DNA of 12,684 nt, from NCBI GenBank assembly GCA_034104265.1, contig JAXEEE010000054.1:1-12684 (forward strand). The letters run 5' to 3'. The position numbers were made by a program, and so were the translations under genes. Positions 1 to 7,826 of this stretch are shown one piece after another (within the stretch, counting starts at the first letter, position 1; each line of letters begins with the position of its first letter). The DNA is from UBA11524 sp034104265 (lineage in GTDB: Bacteria > Bacillota > Clostridia > Christensenellales > Aristaeellaceae). Under the pieces are notes generated by a model that searched no databases, had not been told where the DNA came from, and saw only the letters and a program-made list of their open reading frames with translations.

Positions 1-4
1 CTGC

Positions 5-53
5 GCAGGGGCTAACGCCGCCCCTGCACCCGCGCAAGGGGTTTCACCCCTTG
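5..53. repeat. Two adjacent hairpins downstream of metI
   Basis: Two perfect inverted repeats lie side by side after metI: GCAGGGGC (5-12) with GCCCCTGC (20-27), and CAAGGGGT (35-42) with ACCCCTTG (46-53) around a 3-base loop. Neither is followed by a T-tract on either strand, so they are not typical intrinsic terminators. They may be an intergenic palindromic repeat of the kind scattered through some clostridial genomes, or a 3' mRNA-stabilising structure. The repeat nature cannot be tested in one window. Confidence 0.4.
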
Positions 54-88
54 ACCCGTTTTCGCTGGCGCGCTCCATGCTGCTTGTC

Positions 89-769
89 TCATCTGTGGGA
101 ACGCAGGCGTCGGGCGATGCGGCTGCCCAGCAGCTGCACCAGCTGCACGAAAATCACCAGGATGATCACCGTCAGGATCATCAGCGGGGTGTTCATCTTC
201 TCATACCCGTAGGTCAGCGCCAGGTCGCCCACGCCGCCGCCGCCCACGTATCCCGCCATGGCGGAGGCCCCCAGCAGGCCGATGGTGCCGGTGGTCAGCG
301 CCAGGACAATGGAGGCCAGCGCCTCGGGGATAAGGAAGTAGCGGATGATCTGGACGGTGGTGGCCCCCATGGCCTGGGCGGCCTCGATGATGCCGGGGCT
401 GACCTCCAGCAGGCTGTTCTCCATCAGCCGGGCCAGGTAGGGGCTGATGTAGACCACCAGGGGTACCAGGGCGGCCCTGCTGCCGATGGTGGTGCCGATG
501 ATGGCCCTCGTCATGGGCATGATGGTCACCAGCAGGATCACGAAGGGCACGCTGCGCACCACGTTGATGTACGCGCTGATGACGGCGTAGACCACCGGGT
601 TCTCCCGCACGCCGCCCTTGCGGGTCAGCACCAGGAGCAGCGCCAGCACCGCCCCCACCAGCGTGCCGATGAGCAGCGCCCAGCCCACCATGTACATGGT
701 TTGCTGGCAGTTCAGGAGCAGCCGCTCCACCCGGATGCCGAAGATCTTTTCCTTCATGATGGCTTCCAT
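89..769 (-). CDS. metI: Methionine-type ABC transporter permease MetI
   Basis: Inner-membrane permease of the MetNIQ importer family, which takes up methionine and in some bacteria cystine or related sulfur compounds. The 226-residue product has the usual family length and several hydrophobic segments (about residues 26-46, 60-85, 95-115, 150-180 and 195-215). It carries the EAA coupling loop that contacts the ATPase (EAAQAMGATTVQIIRYFLIP). The ATG overlaps the metN stop codon by one base (ATGA), and GGAG lies 8 bases upstream within metN, so the two genes are translationally coupled. No metQ substrate-binding gene is visible. It may lie beyond base 1 or elsewhere on the chromosome. The substrate is inferred from family and is uncertain. 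Confidence 0.93.
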   Translation of the reverse strand: MEAIMKEKIFGIRVERLLLNCQQTMYMVGWALLIGTLVGAVLALLLVLTRKGGVRENPVVYAVISAYINVVRSVPFVILLVTIMPMTRAIIGTTIGSRAALVPLVVYISPYLARLMENSLLEVSPGIIEAAQAMGATTVQIIRYFLIPEALASIVLALTTGTIGLLGASAMAGYVGGGGVGDLALTYGYEKMNTPLMILTVIILVIFVQLVQLLGSRIARRLRSHR

Positions 770-1794
770 CAGGCAATCTCCATCCTTTCCCGCAGCGCGC
801 CGGCCTCGTCAATGACGCTTTCTGCCGCGTCGATATGCTCGTCATCCCCGATCAACTGGAGGATGAACACGCTCATGACACTGTTTTGCAGCTCCTGAAT
901 GTTCGCGCCCACAATGTTGACCTCCAGCCCCTCGGTGCGGCAGAGCCGGGCGATCATGGGCTCATGCACCGCGTCGCCGATGAACTTGAGCAGCTCCACC
1001 CGGTAGTGGCGCTTCTCGGCGCGGATCACCTCGTGGAAGTTGTCGGGGATGCGGTCGTTGATCACCGTGCGGACGAAGTGCCGTGTGGTGGGGTGCCTGG
1101 GCCTGCCGAAGACCTCCAGCACCTCGCCCTGCTCCACCACCCTGCCCTGCTCCATCACCGCCACCTTGTTGCAGATCATCTGGATCACCTGCATCTGGTG
1201 GGTGATCAGCAGGATGGTGACGCCCATCTCCCGGTTGACCCGCCGCAGCAGCCGGAGGATGGACTCGGTGGTCTGCGGATCCAGAGCGCTGGTGGCCTCG
1301 TCACACAGGAGGATGTCAGGGCTGGTGGCCAGGGCCCGGTCGATGCCCACCCGCTGCTTCTGTCCGCCGGAAAGCTGGCTGACGTAGGCGTCCCGCTTGT
1401 CCGACAGCTCCACGAAGGCCAGCACCTCCGTCACCCGCCGCTCGATCTCGGCCTTTGGGGTGTGGGCCAGCATCAGGGGGATGGCTACATTGTGGTACAC
1501 CGTCTTGCCCTCCAGGAGGTTGAACTGCTGGAACACCATGCCGATCTTGCGGCGCAGGGTGTGCAGCTCCTGCCGCCCGATGGCGGAAAGATCCTGCCCG
1601 TCCACCTTCACCGTGCCGCTGTCCGGCGTTTCCAGGCGGTTCACCAGCCGCAACAGCGTGGACTTGCCCGCCCCGGAGAAGCCCACAATGCCGTAGATGT
1701 CCCCCTTCTCCACATGAATGCTCACATCGGCAAGCGCGTGCGTATCGCCGCTCTTGCTGTGGAAAACCTTCTCCGCATGCTCGATGGAAATCAT
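769..1794 (-). CDS. metN: Methionine-type ABC transporter ATP-binding protein MetN
   Basis: Cytoplasmic ATPase that drives the MetI permease. The 341 residues show Walker A GFSGAGKST (38-46), the Q-loop near 89-90, signature LSGGQ (141-145), Walker B ILLCDE with D165 and E166, and switch His199. The C-terminal part (about 265-341) matches the NIL ligand-binding domain, which in MetN binds methionine and inhibits transport when the cell is replete. After the signature the sequence reads RVGIDRAL, where most relatives have Ala in place of Asp. GGGAGG (1806-1801) lies 6 bases before the ATG. The gene is preceded by a long leader with a Cys-rich peptide and two terminators, so expression is probably controlled by attenuation. 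metI follows with a one-base overlap. Confidence 0.95.
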   Translation of the reverse strand: MISIEHAEKVFHSKSGDTHALADVSIHVEKGDIYGIVGFSGAGKSTLLRLVNRLETPDSGTVKVDGQDLSAIGRQELHTLRRKIGMVFQQFNLLEGKTVYHNVAIPLMLAHTPKAEIERRVTEVLAFVELSDKRDAYVSQLSGGQKQRVGIDRALATSPDILLCDEATSALDPQTTESILRLLRRVNREMGVTILLITHQMQVIQMICNKVAVMEQGRVVEQGEVLEVFGRPRHPTTRHFVRTVINDRIPDNFHEVIRAEKRHYRVELLKFIGDAVHEPMIARLCRTEGLEVNIVGANIQELQNSVMSVFILQLIGDDEHIDAAESVIDEAGALRERMEIA

Positions 1795-1816
1795 ATCGTT
1801 CCTCCCGTCATGGATG

Positions 1817-1862
1817 AAAAAAAGCCTGCCGCACGGTGCATTTCTGCTCCGTACAGCAGGCT
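1817..1862 (-). terminator. Second leader terminator, just before metN
   Basis: On the minus strand, AGCCTGCTGTACGG (1862-1849) pairs with CCGTGCGGCAGGCT (1836-1823) over 14 bp with two G-U pairs. The loop is 12 bases and seven T follow at once (1823-1817). This is a strong intrinsic terminator only 11 bases upstream of the metN ribosome binding site and after the metN promoter, so it must be bypassed for metN to be transcribed from that promoter. Its GCCTGC/GCAGGC arms are also complementary to arms of the upstream terminator, so alternative pairings are possible. Confidence 0.82.
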
Positions 1863-1893
1863 ATTCATCATAGCTGCCCAACATGACGGCAAC

Positions 1894-1930
1894 AAAAATG
1901 CAGGCCGGAGCGTCAAGCCCAGGCCTGCAT
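1894..1930 (-). terminator. First leader terminator (attenuator) of metNI
   Basis: On the minus strand, ATGCAGGCC (1930-1922) pairs with GGCCTGCAT (1906-1898). After one mismatch the stem continues with GGGC and GCTC around a 5-base loop, and five T run from 1898 to 1894. It starts 14 bases after the stop codon of the leader peptide, the usual position for the terminator of a ribosome-controlled attenuator. Confidence 0.8.
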
Positions 1931-2000
1931 GATACTTGAAAGCATTACAAAGCCGTCTGTGTATCACGGGGAGCGGGCATGACGTTTCCCATACACAGAC
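1928..2000 (-). promoter_or_regulatory. Pause hairpin and candidate antiterminator of the metNI leader
   Basis: GTCTGTGTAT (2000-1991) is perfectly complementary to ATACACAGAC (1964-1955). The 5' arm spans leader codons 9-12 and includes two of the four Cys codons. A competing pairing is CGTGATAC (1968-1961) with GTATCATG (1935-1928), 8 bp with one G-U. It shares ATAC with the first hairpin and ATG with the first terminator. A ribosome held at the Cys codons would cover the 5' arm, free the 3' arm for the competing pairing and weaken the terminator. The overlap with the terminator arm is only 3 bases, perhaps 7 with a bulge, so the antiterminator step is the least certain part. Confidence 0.6.
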
Positions 2001-2025
2001 AACAACACAGCTGGTAACGGATCAT
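1945..2025 (-). CDS. Cysteine-rich leader peptide of the metNI attenuator
   Basis: A 26-codon reading frame starts about 25 bases after the predicted transcription start. It has a good ribosome binding site (AAGGGAG, 2040-2034) 8 bases before the ATG and ends in TAA. Residues 7-11 read CCCLC, followed by Met12, so four of five consecutive codons are Cys, all TGT. The rest has no domain. The position (promoter, short peptide, hairpin, terminator, biosynthesis or transport gene) is that of regulatory leader peptides such as those of trp, his and leu operons. Poly-Cys leader peptides controlling sulfur genes are known from mycobacteria, but I do not know of one on metNI in Clostridia. The role as a cysteine (Cys-tRNA) sensor is inferred. 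Confidence 0.75.
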   Translation of the reverse strand: MIRYQLCCCLCMGNVMPAPRDTQTAL

Positions 2026-2056
2026 CTCGTCCACTCCCTTCCTGAAAATTGAGTGC

Positions 2057-2085
2057 AGTATACCATCCAATCCCGACAAAGTCAA
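2057..2085 (-). promoter_or_regulatory. SigA-type promoter of the metNI leader
   Basis: On the minus strand TTGACT (2085-2080), a 17-base spacer and TATACT (2062-2057) form a near-consensus promoter, with transcription expected to start near 2050. It lies about 40 bases after the aminotransferase stop codon. There is no clear terminator between the two, so some read-through from the aminotransferase gene is possible. Confidence 0.85.
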
Positions 2086-2126
2086 TAGGGTTTCCCGTGG
2101 AAAAACATCGGGAGAACAATCGCCCC

Positions 2127-3290
2127 TTACCGGCGCATTTTCACCTTCATGCTCTCCAGGCGGTTCAGGGCCTCCATGAGCGTGGCCTCCTGCTTGGCGA
2201 AGTGCATACGGATCAGGTGGTTCACCGGCTCATGGAAGAAGCTGGAGCCCGGGACTGCCCCCACGCCCACCAGCCGCGCCAGATCCTCGCAGAAGCGCAG
2301 GTCGCTGTCATAGGCGTACTCGGACACGTCCAGCAGCACATAGTACGCGCCCTGGGGGTCGGTGTGGCGGATGCCCAGATCGTCCAGCCCTCGGAGGAAC
2401 AGCGCCCGCTTCCGGGCATAGGTGTCCTGCAGCGCCCGGTAGTAGTCGTCCCCCAGGGTCAGCCCGGCCAGGGCGGCCTCCTGCAGGGGCGCGGCTGCGC
2501 CCACGGTCAGGAAGTCGTGCACCTTCCGGGCCACGTCCACAATCTCCGCCGGGGCGATGATGTACCCCAGCCGCCACCCGGTGATGGAGTAGGTTTTCGA
2601 CAGGGAGGAGCAGCTGATGGTGCGCTCCCGCATGCCGGGCAGGGAGGCCATGTACACATGCTCATGGGGCGCGTAGACGATATGCTCATACACCTCGTCG
2701 GTGATGACATAGGCGTCGTACTTCTTCGCCAGGTCGGCGATGATGGTCAGCTCCGCCCGGGTGAAAACCTTGCCGCAGGGGTTGGAGGGGTTGCAGAGGA
2801 TCAGCGCCTTGGCCCCCTGGCGGAAGGCGTCCTCCAGCACCTCCGGGTCGAAGCCGAAGTCCGGCGGCGTCAGCGGCACATAGATGGGCTCCGCGCCGCA
2901 GAGGATGGTGTCCGCGCCGTAGTTCTCGTAGAAGGGGGAGAACACGGCCACCCTGTCCCCGGGATCGGTGACGGTCATCATGGCGGCCATCATGGCCTCG
3001 GTGGAGCCACAGGTGACCACGATCTCGCTGTCCGGGTCGATGGGCATGCCCATGAAGCGGCTCTGCTTGCGGGCCAGGGCCTCACGGAAATTCTGCGCGC
3101 CCCAGGTGACGGCGTACTGATGGGGGCCGTCATGGGCCACCCGGGCCAGGGCGTCCAAAAGTGGCGCGGGCGGGTCGAAGTCCGGGAACCCCTGGGACAG
3201 GTTCACCGCGCCGTACTGCAGGGAGACGCGGGTCATCCGGCGGATGACGGAATCGGTAAAGCCGGCGGTGCGCTCGGAGAGCTTCCTCAT
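2127..3290 (-). CDS. PLP-dependent class I/II aminotransferase (KAT/YbdL-like)
   Basis: Cytoplasmic fold-type I aminotransferase that moves an amino group between an amino acid and a 2-oxo acid. Visible family motifs are LSQGFPDFDPP near the N-terminus, NPSNPCGK, ITDEVYEH with the PLP-binding Asp, and SSLSKTYSITGWRLGY with the Schiff-base Lys at residue 232. The GFPDF and DEVYEH pattern resembles kynurenine/glutamine transaminases and the E. coli methionine aminotransferase YbdL. With metNI next door, a role in methionine or other sulfur amino acid transamination is plausible but inferred. The ATG at 3290 (387 residues) was chosen because GAGGA ends 8 bases before it. An in-frame ATG at 3296 is too close to that site, and one at 3341 adds a 17-residue low-complexity extension. 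No clear promoter was found between 3291 and 3408. Confidence 0.9.
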   Translation of the reverse strand: MRKLSERTAGFTDSVIRRMTRVSLQYGAVNLSQGFPDFDPPAPLLDALARVAHDGPHQYAVTWGAQNFREALARKQSRFMGMPIDPDSEIVVTCGSTEAMMAAMMTVTDPGDRVAVFSPFYENYGADTILCGAEPIYVPLTPPDFGFDPEVLEDAFRQGAKALILCNPSNPCGKVFTRAELTIIADLAKKYDAYVITDEVYEHIVYAPHEHVYMASLPGMRERTISCSSLSKTYSITGWRLGYIIAPAEIVDVARKVHDFLTVGAAAPLQEAALAGLTLGDDYYRALQDTYARKRALFLRGLDDLGIRHTDPQGAYYVLLDVSEYAYDSDLRFCEDLARLVGVGAVPGSSFFHEPVNHLIRMHFAKQEATLMEALNRLESMKVKMRR

Positions 3291-3408
3291 GGTCATCGTC
3301 CTCGTTTCGGCCTGGAATCGCGGCGGGAAGGGCCGCGGCAATGAGCAATTTCTCCGTTTTTACCCGGTAATCCTGTCAGCGGGGGCGGCGCAGGAGCCCT
3401 TGTGCAGC

Positions 3409-3454
3409 AAAAAAACAGGCCGCAGGCTCTGCATTGCGGCAGAATCTGCGGCCC
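3409..3454 (-). terminator. Terminator of the YbjN-family gene
   Basis: On the minus strand GGGCCGCAG (3454-3446) pairs with CTGCGGCCT (3425-3417). An inner TTCTGC/GCAGAG helix extends the stem, and after two bases seven T follow (3415-3409). It starts 23 bases after the stop codon of the YbjN-family gene and isolates it from the aminotransferase gene. Confidence 0.85.
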
Positions 3455-3477
3455 GGGGTGTGCGGATGGGGCGTGGG

Positions 3478-3897
3478 TCAGCTCCACAGCGAGCGCATGA
3501 GCACGGGATAGGCGTCGTCGATGATCTGGGTGAAGCGGATGACCATCTCCTTGGCGCTGGCGGCGGGGCTGATGCTGTTGACGGGATAGTCATACTCGAC
3601 ATTGACGTCGCCGTCATTGTCGCAGCAGAACTTCACGAAGCGGTACTTGACGTTCAGCTCGTTCAGGGCGGGCAGGATGCGGGCCTTCTGGTCATCGTCC
3701 ACCCGCAGCAGGCCGAACACGCGCACGGACACGTCGTTGTCGTTGTCCTTGCTGATAAAGCGGATGCGGTAGGTGCTGCCGTTCTTGACGGAGAACTGGA
3801 GCCAGGCGTCGCTGGACTTCTCATGATCATCGGTAAAGACCTTGAAGCCGTCCACCTGCTGCAGCGCGCGGTAGATTTCCTGGGTTGCCTTGAACAT
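3478..3897 (-). CDS. YbjN-domain protein
   Basis: A 139-residue cytoplasmic protein with no signal peptide or membrane segment. The order of an N-terminal helix (TQEIYRALQQVDGFKVF), alternating strands, and the segment RFVKFCCDNDGDVNVEYDYPV resembles the YbjN family, whose fold is like type III secretion chaperones and whose biochemical role is not settled. E. coli YbjN affects motility and stress responses. The ATG at 3897 was chosen because AAGGGAGG lies 11 bases upstream and the promoter lies further out. Longer in-frame starts would lie upstream of the transcription start. The gene is monocistronic, with its own promoter and terminator. The family assignment rests on recognised sequence pattern only. 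Confidence 0.8.
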   Translation of the reverse strand: MFKATQEIYRALQQVDGFKVFTDDHEKSSDAWLQFSVKNGSTYRIRFISKDNDNDVSVRVFGLLRVDDDQKARILPALNELNVKYRFVKFCCDNDGDVNVEYDYPVNSISPAASAKEMVIRFTQIIDDAYPVLMRSLWS

Positions 3898-3932
3898 AAG
3901 CCTGATTGCCTCCCTTTTGTCTATTGTGTTAT

Positions 3933-3949
3933 GCAAGTGAAATACTTGC
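3933..3949. promoter_or_regulatory. Inverted repeat at the YbjN transcription start
   Basis: GCAAGT and ACTTGC, separated by 5 bases, lie directly after the -10 box where transcription should begin. The site could be an operator for a repressor or a small 5' hairpin that stabilises the mRNA. There is nothing to name a regulator. Confidence 0.4.
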
Positions 3950-3952
3950 TTT

Positions 3953-3981
3953 ATTATAGTGCGTCTGGCAGGTCTTGTCAA
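3953..3981 (-). promoter_or_regulatory. Perfect consensus promoter of the YbjN-family gene
   Basis: TTGACA (3981-3976), exactly 17 bases, and TATAAT (3958-3953) on the minus strand match the vegetative sigma consensus at all 12 positions, which predicts strong basal transcription. Confidence 0.92.
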
Positions 3982-4046
3982 GGCGCATCTTGCCGGCACG
4001 GTATTCCGCAGGGGGGAAGGCCCCGAAAAAATCCCGTCCCGCCGTC

Positions 4047-4076
4047 TTTACTTTTTTCCCCCTTTTGTGCTATACT
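4047..4076 (+). promoter_or_regulatory. Promoter of the leuS T-box leader
   Basis: TATACT (4071-4076) is preceded by TGC at 4068-4070, an extended -10 element. A weaker -35 is TTTACT (4047-4052) with an 18-base spacer, or TTACTT (4048-4053) with 17. Transcription should start near 4083. The 65 bases between this and the divergent YbjN promoter (3982-4046) hold no feature I can support. Confidence 0.75.
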
Positions 4077-4082
4077 AATGTG

Positions 4083-4313
4083 CAATCGCAGTGAAAGGGA
4101 ACGTTCCCTTCCGGGCCTGCGCAGAGAGCCGTGCGGTGGTGGAAGCGCGGCGTGGCCCAGGGGAACCGCTCGCCCCGGAGCGAACCGGCACATGCCGGCG
4201 GCCGCGCCCGTTACAGCGCTGTTCGAGAGGTCCGGCTATTGGCCGGGCAAGCAAAGTGGTACCGCGAAACAAGCCGTTTCGTCTTTGCAGCACGCAGGGA
4301 TGGGACGGCTTTT
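4083..4313 (+). promoter_or_regulatory. T-box riboswitch (tRNA-Leu) upstream of leuS
   Basis: Untranslated leader with the parts of a T-box. Stem I has the AGAGAG bulge (4123-4128) and a terminal hairpin CCGTGC/GCGCGG (4129-4134 and 4145-4150) around GGTGGTGGAA. Its lower helix can form from GTTCCCTT (4103-4110) and AGGGGAAC (4159-4166). A likely stem III is GTCCGGC/GCCGGGC (4230-4236 and 4242-4248). The T-box sequence AGTGGTACCGCG is at 4255-4266. Its TGGT would pair with an ACCA acceptor end, matching the A discriminator usual for bacterial tRNA-Leu. The CTC at 4169-4171 is the best specifier candidate. Uncharged tRNA-Leu should favour the antiterminator and raise leuS expression. Confidence 0.88.
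4271..4313 (+). terminator. T-box terminator of the leuS leader
   Basis: AAGCCGTTTCGTC (4271-4283) pairs with GATGGGACGGCTT (4299-4311) over 13 bp including three G-U pairs, and the T-run is 4310-4313. It starts directly after the T-box sequence, as expected for the terminator that the antiterminator replaces when uncharged tRNA-Leu binds. Confidence 0.82.
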
Positions 4314-4345
4314 GACTACCCATCCGCAAGGAGGAGGTTTTTCCC

Positions 4346-6763
<2,418 letters not shown>

Positions 6764-6856
6764 GCCTTCGCTGCGCGGAAACTTTTCCCACGCAGGAAGA
6801 ACGCCGGGGTGTGGAACGTTATTCAAGGTGTAGGGAGCAACCATTCGAGGTGAAGC

Positions 6857-7690
6857 ATGAACATGAAACGCATCCCGGCGCTGCTATTGTCCCTGGGCCT
6901 TCTGCTGACCGCCGCACCCGCCCTGGGCGAGGAGGTGTTCACCCTGGAGGACGTCTCCGGGTCGTACACCACCGACAGGGATTACCTGCGCATTGCCTGC
7001 CCCATTGAGGGCGAGCAGCAGGTGACCGTCACCGTGGCGGACGACAGCGGCAGCGTGGTCTATCAGCGGGATTACGGCCTGTGCAGCGGGCTGTTCCGCT
7101 CCGAGGACATTTACCTGCGCCTTCAGGGCAGCCAGACCCTGTACAGCATCACGTTGGACGCGGGCGGGCAGGTATCCGCCTGCTCCGTCAACCGCACCAT
7201 GCCCCGCCTGACGGGCAACGCAGCCTGCTCGGTGGGGTACCCGCTGTCCGCGCTGACCGGCTCCGGCTCCTGGAAGACGGCCACGTTCCTGGATCTGACC
7301 CAGCTGGAGGGCAGCAGCATGACCGTCCCCATGTACGCCAGCGGCGCGTATGAGCTGGGCACGGTGACCTTCACCGTGCAAAGCGGCGCGCTGACCGTCT
7401 CCGCGGATATCACCCCGGGGGTGGACGGAACCATCGACAGCGCGAAGGTCTACGTGGCCACGGACGCCCTGGACGCCCAGAACCTGGGCACCCGGAGCTT
7501 CGCGGGCCTGGAGGGGGCGCTGGGCAGCCCCATCGGCCTGGGCGGCGCCAGCTATGCCGCCGTGTATGTGAAGCTGACCGTGTCCTTCGACCCTGTGGGC
7601 GTGCCCGGCAGCCCCGCCACCCTCCTGGATGGCCAGGATGCGCTGTGGCGGCGCATGCAGCAGGAAATCGCGCTCAACGCCGTGGGCTGA
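6857..7690 (+). CDS. Secreted protein of unknown function
   Basis: I do not recognise a family. The 277-residue product begins with a clear Sec signal peptide: MNMKR, a hydrophobic core to about residue 18, and a likely cleavage ALG-EE after Gly24. There is no lipobox Cys, LPXTG or membrane anchor. The mature part is rich in Ser, Thr, Gly and Val with many short alternating hydrophobic stretches, suggesting a beta-rich fold. It has four Cys (48, 76, 109, 124), all in the first half, which could form two disulfides outside the cell. The start at 6857 is supported by GAGGTG about 4 bases upstream. An ATG at 6863 is also possible. The gene lies 93 bases after leuS with no clear promoter or terminator between, and is followed by a strong terminator. 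Confidence 0.85.
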   Translation: MNMKRIPALLLSLGLLLTAAPALGEEVFTLEDVSGSYTTDRDYLRIACPIEGEQQVTVTVADDSGSVVYQRDYGLCSGLFRSEDIYLRLQGSQTLYSITLDAGGQVSACSVNRTMPRLTGNAACSVGYPLSALTGSGSWKTATFLDLTQLEGSSMTVPMYASGAYELGTVTFTVQSGALTVSADITPGVDGTIDSAKVYVATDALDAQNLGTRSFAGLEGALGSPIGLGGASYAAVYVKLTVSFDPVGVPGSPATLLDGQDALWRRMQQEIALNAVG

Positions 7691-7718
7691 AGCCCCGCCG
7701 CCCGAGCACCAAAGCAAA

Positions 7719-7757
7719 GCCCCCGTCCTCCGGCAATGCCGGAGACGGGGGCCTTTT
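7719..7757 (+). terminator. Intrinsic terminator after the secreted-protein gene
   Basis: GCCCCCGT, one bulged base, and CTCCGGC pair with GCCGGAG and ACGGGGGC around an AAT loop, and four T follow after one C. It lies 28 bases after the stop codon. The flanking AGCAAA and TTTTGCT sequences could let it work for the convergent minus-strand gene too. Confidence 0.85.
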
Positions 7758-7767
7758 GCTGCATGCG

Positions 7768-7805
7768 GAAAAGCAAGGAGCCTGCCCTCCGGCCGGAAGG
7801 CAGGC
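7768..7805 (-). terminator. Likely terminator of the phosphoglycerol transferase gene
   Basis: The 26 bases 7780-7805 form an inverted repeat of 13-base arms with one mismatch (core CCGGCCGG). On the minus strand they are followed by a T-rich but interrupted tail (TCCTTGCTTTT). It lies 21 bases after the stop codon of the minus-strand gene. The poor T-tract lowers certainty. The stronger hairpin at 7719-7757 may act as a backup. Confidence 0.5.
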
Positions 7806-7826
7806 CCCCTGGATGCGGACGCGGGG

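Noticed and set aside
1..77. A minus-strand frame starting at 77 and open to the window edge, possibly the next gene after metI
   Set aside because: It has no good ribosome binding site, it runs through the two hairpins, and the translation does not resemble a MetQ signal peptide.
1861..1884. A 7-codon frame (MLGSYDE) between the two leader terminators on the minus strand
   Set aside because: It has no ribosome binding site and no run of a single amino acid, so it is probably chance.
1795..2056. A T-box or SAM riboswitch in the metN leader
   Set aside because: There is no AGGGTGGNACCGCG-type T-box sequence and no recognisable SAM-I core. The leader is better explained by a leader peptide and hairpins.
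4006..4032. A GGGG-AAGG-CCCC hairpin followed by an A-run between the YbjN and leuS promoters
   Set aside because: On the plus strand it is followed by A, not T. On the minus strand the T-run comes before the hairpin. It is not a terminator and no gene ends here.
6764..6800. A possible terminator after leuS (CTGCG with CGCAG)
   Set aside because: The stem is short, the loop is long and there is no T-tract after it.
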